From AC-43 sp963728855 (lineage in GTDB: Bacteria > Actinomycetota > Actinomycetes > Mycobacteriales > Micromonosporaceae), in NCBI GenBank assembly GCA_963728855.1, contig CAVSLN010000007.1:620001-684000 (forward strand): a DNA stretch of 64,000 bases, read 5' to 3'. Shown here in pieces: positions 1 through 6,326 of the stretch; the stretch's first letter is position 1, and every line of letters begins with the position of its first letter. The position numbers and the translations under genes were made by a program. The notes below the pieces were generated by a model. The model searched no databases, had not been told where the DNA came from, and saw nothing but the letters and a program-made list of their open reading frames with translations.

Positions 1-382
1 CGCCGGACCAGGCCACCGCACGGTCGCCGGCGAGGTGGGTGAAGAACCCGAGGGCCATCTGGGAGCGGCCGGCGTTGTGGGTGCACAGGAACAGCACGAC
101 CGGCCGGTCGTCGGAGGTGCGCCCTTCCACCTTGGCCAGGGCGTGCAGGCGAAGACGGGCGAAGCGTTCGGCGAGCAGCGGCAGGAAGTTGGGCACGCTG
201 CTGCGCCCGGCGAACTGGTCGTAGCTGGTGTGCAGGAACCGCTCGATGGTTTCGGGGCCGAAGGTGCCGGCGAACTCGCCGGCCAGCCGGGTCGCGGCGG
301 TGCGCAGCGCGAGCTGCTGGTCGATGGACAGTTCCGGGCGCAGGTAGCCAGCGGCGGTGTCAGGCACGACGGCGTCAGTCAT
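1..382 (-). CDS. arsC: Arsenate reductase ArsC, LMW-phosphatase type (3' end cut by window)
   Basis: Reading leftward from an ATG at 382, about 127 residues are visible before the window edge. The first ~85 residues form a helical N-terminal region typical of the longer actinobacterial ArsC proteins, followed by a hydrophobic strand and the P-loop CTHNAGRSQMA. CX5R is the catalytic loop of low-molecular-weight phosphatase-fold arsenate reductases, whose first Cys attacks arsenate. In actinobacteria such enzymes work with mycothiol or thioredoxin; which one applies cannot be told here. The start overlaps the last 8 bases of the upstream fusion gene, so the two are translationally coupled. The C-terminal half is outside the window. 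Confidence 0.85.
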   Translation of the reverse strand, partial: MTDAVVPDTAAGYLRPELSIDQQLALRTAATRLAGEFAGTFGPETIERFLHTSYDQFAGRSSVPNFLPLLAERFARLRLHALAKVEGRTSDDRPVVLFLCTHNAGRSQMALGFFTHLAGDRAVAWSG

Positions 383-1073
383 GGCGGTCTCCCGGTTGGA
401 TGGCGGGGGCGAGGCGGTTGATGCGCTCGGCGAGGTCGGTGTAGGCGGCTTCGAACGCGTCGTCGGTGTCGACACGGACCGGGTCGGGCACCGACCAGTG
501 CAGTCGGGGCCGCCCGGTGCGGGTGAGGTCGGTGAGGTCTTCGTGGGCGTTGTCGCACACGGCGATGACGAGGTCGCCGGCGTGGACGACGTCGGCGATG
601 TGGGCGGTGCCGGTGGGGTTGAGGGTCAGGTCGTGCCGGTGCGCCACCTTGATAGCCCGCGGGTGGACCCGCGCAGCGGGTGTCGTGCCGGCCGAGGCAG
701 CCGGGGTCCGGCCCTGGCGGTCCCACAGTGCGGCGGCCAACTGGGAGCGGGCCGAGTTGTGGGTGCACACGAACACTACCCGCCCCACCCCGGTCAGTGC
801 CGGCGCGACCAGCGCGGCGAGGGTGTCCGGGCACAGCCGTAGGTAGGTGCGGCGGCGGTCGCCCTCCGACCGGGTCCGGACCAGCAGGCCGGCGTCCTGG
901 AGCACCTTGACGTGGTGGGCGACCAGGTTGGTCGGCAGGCCGAGTTCCCGGGCGATCTCACCGGGCGAGGCGTCGCCGAGGGTGAGTGTGTCCACGATCG
1001 CGAGCCGCGCCGGATCGCCGAGCGCGGCGTGCACCCGGGCACGGGTCAGCAGGGACGATGGCTCAACGTTCAT
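375..1073 (-). CDS. ArsR-ArsC fusion: winged-helix repressor joined to LMW-phosphatase domain
   Basis: A 232-residue protein with two parts. Residues ~1-90 are an ArsR-type winged helix (ALGDPARLAIVDTL, then LPTNLVAHHVKVLQDAGLL as recognition helix and RTYLRL wing). Residues ~95-225 are an LMW-phosphatase/arsenate reductase domain with the loop VFVCTHNSARSQLA and the late acidic loop (WSVPDP) that supplies the general acid. Such fusions are known in actinobacteria and couple arsenate reduction with arsenite-responsive repression (family knowledge). No obvious CxC metal site is seen in the HTH part, so the inducer site is unclear. It is co-oriented with, and overlaps, the next arsC. The ATG lies inside a perfect palindrome at 1070-1084. 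Confidence 0.85.
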   Translation of the reverse strand: MNVEPSSLLTRARVHAALGDPARLAIVDTLTLGDASPGEIARELGLPTNLVAHHVKVLQDAGLLVRTRSEGDRRRTYLRLCPDTLAALVAPALTGVGRVVFVCTHNSARSQLAAALWDRQGRTPAASAGTTPAARVHPRAIKVAHRHDLTLNPTGTAHIADVVHAGDLVIAVCDNAHEDLTDLTRTGRPRLHWSVPDPVRVDTDDAFEAAYTDLAERINRLAPAIQPGDRHD

Positions 1074-1084
1074 TGAGTCAATGA
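1070..1084. promoter_or_regulatory. Palindrome TCATTGA-G-TCAATGA over the start codon of the ArsR-ArsC fusion
   Basis: Perfect 7-bp arms around one central base, with the ATG of the fusion gene (1073-1071) inside the left arm. A palindrome here would fit autorepression by the fused ArsR domain. Its overlap with the start codon suggests a leaderless mRNA or a somewhat later true start. The remaining bases up to 1268 show no gene. Confidence 0.5.
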
Positions 1085-1268
1085 TCGCTGAGTGGATGAT
1101 GGTTCGTCAAGGGCCGGCCGGTCGATGTGGTCCACGTCCGGGGGTGCTGCGGGGGCGAACGTCACGCGCGGCGTGTGGTTGTCGCGCGGCGCGAGTTCAC
1201 CGCGGCGAATGGCGCACCGTCCTGCGCGGAGCGCGGCAGGCATTGCAGAGCGGTCGCGCCGACCGGCG

Positions 1269-1628
1269 TCAGGCGGGCATCGGGGCGGCCGCGAGGAGGT
1301 CGGCGAGCTGCCGCAGGGCGCCGGGGCGGGTCCAGTAGTAGACCCAGGTGCCGCGCCGTTCGCATTCCACCAGGCCGGTTTCGCGCAGCACGCGCAGGTG
1401 GTGGGAGATGGTCGGGCCGGTCAGGTTGAACGCGTCGGTCAGGTCGCAGACGCACACCTCGGGGCTGGAGGCGATCAGCGACAGCAGGCGGAGCCGGACG
1501 GGGTCGCCGAGGGCCTTGAACATCGGCGCGAACCCGGCCGCCTGGTCCGCGTCGAGCGGCCGGGCGGACAGCGGTGGGCAGCACCCGTCCTCGCACGCGA
1601 CGGGCTGCGCCTCCGGCTGCCTTGACAT
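1269..1628 (-). CDS. arsR: ArsR-family As(III)/metal-responsive repressor
   Basis: A 119-residue winged-helix protein. MFKALGDPVRLRLLSLI begins the ArsR fold; the segment PEVCVCDLTDAFNL carries the Cys-x-Cys pair on the sensor helix as in classical arsenite-responsive ArsR (ELCVCDL type). The recognition helix is GPTISHHLRVLRETGL and the wing GTWVYYW. The N-terminus adds another Cys cluster (CEDGCC), which could be a third thiolate ligand or an accessory site. It is transcribed away from the Cys-peptide/PIG-L/FAD/MFS operon, so one intergenic region can control both directions. The ATG at 1628 lies in a run of inverted repeats. Length is normal for the family. Confidence 0.9.
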   Translation of the reverse strand: MSRQPEAQPVACEDGCCPPLSARPLDADQAAGFAPMFKALGDPVRLRLLSLIASSPEVCVCDLTDAFNLTGPTISHHLRVLRETGLVECERRGTWVYYWTRPGALRQLADLLAAAPMPA

Positions 1629-1690
1629 GCGTCTAGGTTGACAGATGTCTAATCAGAGTGCAAGCTTGGGTTACTTCGATAAGCGTCTAG
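1624..1690. promoter_or_regulatory. Divergent arsR control region with inverted and direct repeats
   Basis: TTGACA-GA-TGTCTA (1638-1651) is an imperfect inverted repeat next to the arsR start, and GACAT (1624-1628) with ATGTC (1645-1649) gives a wider one. The octamer GCGTCTAG occurs at 1629-1636 and again at 1683-1690. This is what an ArsR operator region would look like; binding is inference. The rest of the 1629-1889 gap is GC-rich and shows no convincing gene; a ribosome site (GAGGAG) precedes the next ATG. Confidence 0.5.
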
Positions 1691-1889
1691 TCAGAGAGCA
1701 TCCCGTGCCGTCCTCGCCGCGCCGCCGCTCGGCGGTCCTGCTTGCCGGGACCACGTGCTGCGAGGCGGGTGCCGAGGTCTGCACCCCCGGGCTGCCGCGC
1801 CGAGGCCCGACACGACCGGGTCCGTACCCAGGCGTTGAGCCACGCGGTGTCGGTCCGCTGACCCGACGATCCGTCTTGAGGAGATCACG

Positions 1890-2108
1890 ATGACCAGCGA
1901 CACCACCACCGCGGTAGGGCCGGCAACGTCGGAGGCGAGCTGCGGCTGCCACACCCCGGCCGCGACTGCGGCAGGTTCCACCGCCGCTGCGGTGCCGACC
2001 GGGGCTGGGCCGTGTTGCGGGACGGGCCAGGCCCCCGCCGAGGCGGGGGCGTGCTGCGCGCCGGCCGCGAAGACCCAGGCCGTCGCCGCGCGCGCGTCCT
2101 GCTGCTGA
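1890..2108 (+). CDS. Small Cys-pair protein, putative arsenic/thiophilic-metal binder
   Basis: A 72-residue protein with a strong ribosome site (GAGGAG, 7 bases upstream). It is mostly Ala, Thr, Gly and Pro with nine Cys: EASCGCHTP near residue 18, then three vicinal pairs PCCG, ACCA and a C-terminal SCC. No signal peptide or membrane segment is seen. Vicinal Cys pairs are how the metallochaperone ArsD holds As(III), but the sequence is not ArsD-like. Position as first gene of an operon facing an ArsR, followed by an oxidoreductase with similar CC motifs, argues for metalloid handling (inference). A ribosomal peptide precursor is an alternative, but no maturation enzyme is present. Confidence 0.6.
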   Translation: MTSDTTTAVGPATSEASCGCHTPAATAAGSTAAAVPTGAGPCCGTGQAPAEAGACCAPAAKTQAVAARASCC

Positions 2109-2134
2109 CCGCACCACGAGAGCGAGGCGGAGCC

Positions 2135-2869
2135 GTGCCGACATCGACGACCACCGAGCTGCTGCCGTTCCCCGACGACTGGGCGCGGGCATTGGCCATC
2201 GTGGCGCACCCCGACGACCTGGAGTACGGCGCGGCCGGCGCCATCGCGGCCTGGACCTCCGCCGGTAAACAGGTCGCCTACCTGCTGGCCAGCCGGGGCG
2301 AGGCCGGCATCGACGGCATGGACCCGGACAAGGCCGCCGCCGTGCGCGAGGCGGAGCAGCACGCCAGCGCCGCCGTCGTCGGCGTGGAGTCGGTGGAGTT
2401 CCTCGACCACCGCGACGGCCTGATCGAGTACGGGGTGCCGCTGCGCCGCGACCTCGCCGCGGCGATCCGCCGGCACCGCCCGCACCTGGTGGTGACGTTC
2501 AACCACCACGACACCTGGCCCGGACCGCGCTGGAACACCCCGGACCACCGCAACACCGGCCGCGCGGCTCTCGACGCCATCGGCGACGCCGCCAACCGGC
2601 ACCTGTTCCCCGACCTCGGCCTCGACCCGTGGAGCGGGGTGCGCTACGCCGCCGTCGCCGGTTGCCCGCTGGCCACCCACGCCGTCGACGTCACCGCCAC
2701 CCTCGACACAGCGGTCGCGTCGCTGGAAACGCACCGGGCCTACCTGGACGGGCTCGGCCCGGACACCTGGATGGCCGACGCCCGCGCCCTGCTCACCGCC
2801 ATGGCCGAACAGGCCGGGCAACGCTTCGGCGGCCGGCCCGCGGTCGCGTTCGAACTCCTCCTCTACTGA
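2135..2869 (+). CDS. PIG-L family deacetylase (LmbE-like)
   Basis: A 244-residue protein. The zinc motif AHPDDLEYG lies near residue 24 and the later pieces TFNHHDTWPG and PDHRNTGRAALDA supply the other His and Asp residues of PIG-L/LmbE metal-dependent N-deacetylases. Members include MshB (mycothiol synthesis) and Mca (cleavage of mycothiol S-conjugates), both of interest next to arsenate reductases, but nothing in the sequence fixes the substrate. I place the start at GTG 2135, after a purine-rich GGCGGAG, because the extension upstream overlaps the Cys-pair gene in another frame and has no protein-like content. Gap to the previous gene is 26 bases. Confidence 0.8.
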   Translation: MPTSTTTELLPFPDDWARALAIVAHPDDLEYGAAGAIAAWTSAGKQVAYLLASRGEAGIDGMDPDKAAAVREAEQHASAAVVGVESVEFLDHRDGLIEYGVPLRRDLAAAIRRHRPHLVVTFNHHDTWPGPRWNTPDHRNTGRAALDAIGDAANRHLFPDLGLDPWSGVRYAAVAGCPLATHAVDVTATLDTAVASLETHRAYLDGLGPDTWMADARALLTAMAEQAGQRFGGRPAVAFELLLY

Positions 2870-2910
2870 CTGCTCGTCCACCGATTTCGTCCCACATAGG
2901 AGCCCCAATC

Positions 2911-4404
2911 GTGAACGACCTGCCCGTCGTGGTGGTCGGTGCCGGCCCGGTCGGTCTGGCCGCCGCCGCCCACCTCACCGAACGCGACCTGCCGTTGCTG
3001 GTCTTCGAATCCGGGACCGGGCCAGGTTCCGCCATCGCCGAGTGGGGGCACGTGCGGCTGTTCTCCCCGTGGCGGTACAACATCGACCCGGCCGCCCGCC
3101 GCCTGCTCGACGCCGCCGGGTGGCAGGCCCCGGACCCGGGCCTGCTGCCCACCGGCGCGGACCTCGTGGAGCGGTACCTGCAACCCCTGGCGAAGCTGCC
3201 CGCCCTGGCCCCGCACATCCGCTACGACGCCGCCGTAGTGGCGGTGACCCGGCTCGGGTTCGACCGGGTCCGCACCGCCGGCCGCGACACGGCGCCGTTC
3301 CTGATCCGCCTCGCCGACCGATCCGAGATCCTCGCCCGCGCGGTCATCGACGCCTCGGGAACGTGGCGCACGCCGAACGTGCTGGGCGCCTCCGGCATCG
3401 CTGCTGTCGGCGAACCCGCCGCCGCCGCGTTCGTCGACGCCGCGCTACCCGACGTGCTCGGCGCCGACCGCGACCGGTACGCCGGGCGGCACACCCTCGT
3501 CGTCGGGGCCGGCCACTCCGCCGCGAACACCATCCTCGCGCTGGCCGACCTCGCCGACGCCGAGCCGGGCACGACGGTCACCTGGGCGATCCGCGCCGGC
3601 GCCCCGACCCGCGCCTACGGCGGCGGCGACGCCGACGCCCTGCCCGCCCGCGGCGCGCTCGGCTCGATGCTGCGCGATCACGTCACCGCCGGCCGGGTCA
3701 CGCTGCTGACCGGCTTCTACACCCACGCCGTCCGCCCGGTGGGCGACCGGGTCGAGGTGGTCAGCCGCGACCCCGCCGGGGCCGAACAGTCAACGACGGT
3801 CGACCGGGTGGTCGCCGCGACCGGATACCGGCCCGATCACACCGTGGCCGCCGAACTGCGGCTCGACCTGGACCCAGTGCTCGGCGCGACCCGCGCGCTG
3901 GCCCCTCTGATCGACCCGAACGAGCACTCCTGCGGCACCGTCCCCCCGCACGGCGTGGACGAACTCGCCCACCCCGAACCCGGCTACTACGCGGTCGGGG
4001 TCAAGTCGTACGGCCGGGCGCCGACGTTCCTGCTCGCCACCGGCTACGAACAGGTCCGCTCCGTCGCCGCCGCCCTGGCCGGTGACTGGGACGCCGCCCG
4101 CGACGTCCAACTCGACCTACCCGAAACCGGGGTCTGCTCCAGCAGCCTCGTCTACGGCGACGCCCGTACCGCCGGCGGCTGCTGCGGCAGCGAACCCGTC
4201 ACCACCGCCGAACCCGCCACCGCAGAGTCCGTCACTGTCGAACCAGCCGCCACCGGCGGGTGCTGCGGCCCGACGGAGGCGGCCGTGCCAGGCGGTCGGG
4301 GGCTGGGCACCGGTGTCGCCGGTGGGCTGCGCGCCGCACCGCTCACCCTGACGCTGACCGACACCAGTTCCGCCGCCGGCTCCGGTGGTTGCTGCGGAAG
4401 CTGA
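2911..4404 (+). CDS. FAD/NAD(P)-binding oxidoreductase with triple GGCCG Cys tail
   Basis: A 497-residue flavoprotein. The N-terminal dinucleotide site is VVVVGAGPVGLAAAAHL, a second Rossmann motif is VVGAGHSAANTILAL near residue 195, and ATGYRPDHT near residue 305 is typical of the ATG motif of flavoprotein monooxygenases and pyridine-nucleotide oxidoreductases. After the catalytic fold a low-complexity tail (~415-497) carries three repeats of GGCCG, the last at the very C-terminus (GGCCGS). AGGAG sits 9 bases before the GTG start. The tail mirrors the CC pairs of the small protein two genes upstream. A flavin monooxygenase of the ArsO kind is a plausible role in this ars setting; substrate unproven. 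Confidence 0.75.
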   Translation: MNDLPVVVVGAGPVGLAAAAHLTERDLPLLVFESGTGPGSAIAEWGHVRLFSPWRYNIDPAARRLLDAAGWQAPDPGLLPTGADLVERYLQPLAKLPALAPHIRYDAAVVAVTRLGFDRVRTAGRDTAPFLIRLADRSEILARAVIDASGTWRTPNVLGASGIAAVGEPAAAAFVDAALPDVLGADRDRYAGRHTLVVGAGHSAANTILALADLADAEPGTTVTWAIRAGAPTRAYGGGDADALPARGALGSMLRDHVTAGRVTLLTGFYTHAVRPVGDRVEVVSRDPAGAEQSTTVDRVVAATGYRPDHTVAAELRLDLDPVLGATRALAPLIDPNEHSCGTVPPHGVDELAHPEPGYYAVGVKSYGRAPTFLLATGYEQVRSVAAALAGDWDAARDVQLDLPETGVCSSSLVYGDARTAGGCCGSEPVTTAEPATAESVTVEPAATGGCCGPTEAAVPGGRGLGTGVAGGLRAAPLTLTLTDTSSAAGSGGCCGS

Positions 4405-4405
4405 G

Positions 4406-5674
4406 GTGACCGGCACTACCACCGGTGCGGTTGCCGCCGGTCATTCTCCGGACGGCGGCGGTCCGCCGCGGGCCGGACGGCGGATCGTCGCCGCCCTCGC
4501 GGTCAGCCAAACCGTCGGGTACGGGGTGCTGTCGTACGCCTTCGCCGTTCTGCTCACCCCGATGCAGCAGGCCCTGCACACCGGCCCGCCGGCGGTCACC
4601 GGCGCGTTGACGGTCTCGCTGCTCGCGGCGGCGGTCGCGGCGGTGCCGGTCGGGCGGTGGCTGGACCGCCACGGCGGCCGCGCCCTCATGGTGACCGGAT
4701 CGATCCTGGCCACCCTGCTCGTCGTGGCGTGGTCGCAGGTCCGCACGCTGACCCAGCTCTACCTGGTGTGGACCGCCATCGGCATCGTCTCCGCCGCGGT
4801 GCTCTACGAGGCAGCGTTCGCGGTCGTGGTCACCTGGTTCCCCCCGAACCGGCGCGCTGCGGCGCTGCTCGCCGTCACCGTGGTCGCCGGGTTCGCCAGC
4901 AGCATCTTCCTGCCCCTGACCGGGGCGCTGCTCGAAACGTACGGCTGGCGCACCGCCCTGCTCATCCTCGCCGCCATCCACGGCGCCACCACCATCCCGC
5001 TGCACCTGCTCGTGCGCCGCCCGCCGGTCGCGCACCCCACCACCGCACGGGCGACGCCCCGGGGCAGCCGCGTCGTCCGTGTCGCGTTGCGGGACCGTGG
5101 GTACCGGCTGCTCGCGGTCGTGTTCGTCGCCCACGCCGCCGGCGTCGCCATCATCTCCGTGCACCTCGTGGCGTATCTACGCGACCTCGGCCACCCCGCC
5201 ACCTTCGCCGCCACCGTCGCCGGGCTCCTCGGCATCCTGTCCGTCACTGGACGCCTGGCCACCACCGGCGCCGGACGCCGCTTCGCCACCCACCACGTCA
5301 CCGCCGCCGTGTTCGCCATCCAAGGCGCCGGCGCGCTGACCCTCGTCGTCGCCGGCCGCAGCATCGCCGGCGCGGTCACCGCGGCGCTCGCCTTCGGACT
5401 CGGGTTCGGCGTGGCCACCATCGCCCGGCCCACCATCCTCGCCGACCGCTACGGCACCACCGGCTACGCCACCATCGCCGCCGTCCTCGCCGTCCCACTC
5501 ACCATCGCCAAAGCCACCGCACCACTGGGCGCCAGCCTCATCCGCGCCACCACCGGCAGCTACACCCCGGTCGGGTACACCGTCGTCGCTACCTGCATGA
5601 TCGCCGCCGCCGGCCTCACCGCACTACGACCGGCCCGCGAACGCCACGACGCATCTGCCCCAGCGCGACCATAG
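4406..5674 (+). CDS. MFS transporter, probable exporter of the ars island
   Basis: About 422 residues with a short charged N-terminus and roughly twelve hydrophobic helices. The loop between helices 2 and 3 has the MFS signature in the form GRWLDRHGGRALM. I use GTG 4406, directly after the stop of the oxidoreductase; a GTG at 4385 would overlap it by 20 bases. The tight spacing shows it belongs to the same transcript as the Cys-pair, PIG-L and FAD genes. In an arsenic setting MFS proteins can export organic or conjugated arsenicals, but sequence alone gives no substrate. The gene ends in a basic cytoplasmic tail. Confidence 0.8.
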   Translation: MTGTTTGAVAAGHSPDGGGPPRAGRRIVAALAVSQTVGYGVLSYAFAVLLTPMQQALHTGPPAVTGALTVSLLAAAVAAVPVGRWLDRHGGRALMVTGSILATLLVVAWSQVRTLTQLYLVWTAIGIVSAAVLYEAAFAVVVTWFPPNRRAAALLAVTVVAGFASSIFLPLTGALLETYGWRTALLILAAIHGATTIPLHLLVRRPPVAHPTTARATPRGSRVVRVALRDRGYRLLAVVFVAHAAGVAIISVHLVAYLRDLGHPATFAATVAGLLGILSVTGRLATTGAGRRFATHHVTAAVFAIQGAGALTLVVAGRSIAGAVTAALAFGLGFGVATIARPTILADRYGTTGYATIAAVLAVPLTIAKATAPLGASLIRATTGSYTPVGYTVVATCMIAAAGLTALRPARERHDASAPARP

Positions 5675-6005
5675 CGTCCGCATTCATCAGCGACCGGCAG
5701 AGCCGTGGCAGGGCACCAAGGGTCCACCCGGCCACGCTCGACTACACCGGCAGCACGACCACTCCCACCGCCCAGCAACGCCGCAAGCTCACCGACAACG
5801 CTGGCGCGGCCCCGGCGCCAGCAGCGCCACCGAGGGCCTACCGGCCGGCAGCGGTCGCCATCATCCCGGCGGCGGTCGAACCGTCTACATCGGACAGAAG
5901 CAGCAACCACCACGTGCGGCACCACTACCACATTCACGGCCAGCACCAGCGCCACCGGCACCGGTCGGCAGGGAAGCCGCGCCACCGCCGCATGTTCGAC
6001 TGTGA
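5675..6005. other. Gene-free stretch beside the arsenic island
   Basis: About 330 bases with open frames only of low-complexity Thr/Pro/His/Arg composition and no protein-like sequence, ribosome site or repeat that I recognise. It is followed by fragments of a transposon gene, so it is probably decayed or transferred DNA. Confidence 0.4.
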
Positions 6006-6140
6006 TGCCGTCAGAGGCCCGATCGCCGTACTGGGCAGAAGCCGTCGAAGCGGTGGCTCAAGGCCAACGGCGAACGTAATCGCATCCATCACCGGGTCGC
6101 GAACCCGCGGGCTGATGCGCTGCACAAACTGACCACCACG
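6006..6140 (+). pseudogene. TnpB (IS605/IS607 OrfB) internal fragment
   Basis: A ~44-residue piece in one frame reads DRRTGQKPSKRWLKANGERN followed by RIHHRVANPRADALHKLTT, which is very close to the conserved middle of actinobacterial TnpB proteins (the Arg/Lys-rich segment ending in DALHKLTT). It has a stop directly upstream (6003-6005) and is cut right after LTT, so it is a dead remnant. Neither the catalytic RuvC residues nor a tnpA is present. Confidence 0.65.
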
Positions 6141-6141
6141 A

Positions 6142-6213
6142 ATCGAGGTCGCCCACCCGCCGGACGAGGTCTTCGCGTATGTCACCGACCCCGCCCGCCG
6201 CGCCCCGGCGAGT
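6142..6213 (+). pseudogene. SRPBCC-family N-terminal fragment fused to the TnpB remnant
   Basis: The frame starting at 6142 reads IEVAHPPDEVFAYVTDPARR, a typical start of SRPBCC/polyketide-cyclase-like proteins (beta strand then PPDEVF and the first helix). It has no start codon, begins two bases after the TnpB fragment in a different frame, and stops resembling the family after about 24 residues. This is a junction of two broken genes. Nothing is evident from here to 6326. Confidence 0.45.
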
Positions 6214-6326
6214 GACGCCGCGCGGCCCGCCCCCGTTGGAGGCGTCGTGGGGGAGCCGGTCTTCGAGCTGGTGGTGCTGCGTCCGGTCGGTGCGCCGGGG
6301 CTGGGGCTGAAGGCGACGCGCGGCGG

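Noticed and set aside
1645..1893. An 82-codon plus-strand frame with TTCCEAGAEVC that ends with an ATGA overlap on the Cys-pair gene
   Set aside because: It starts inside the arsR operator region, third-position GC falls off in its second half, and it has no ribosome site or protein-like pattern.
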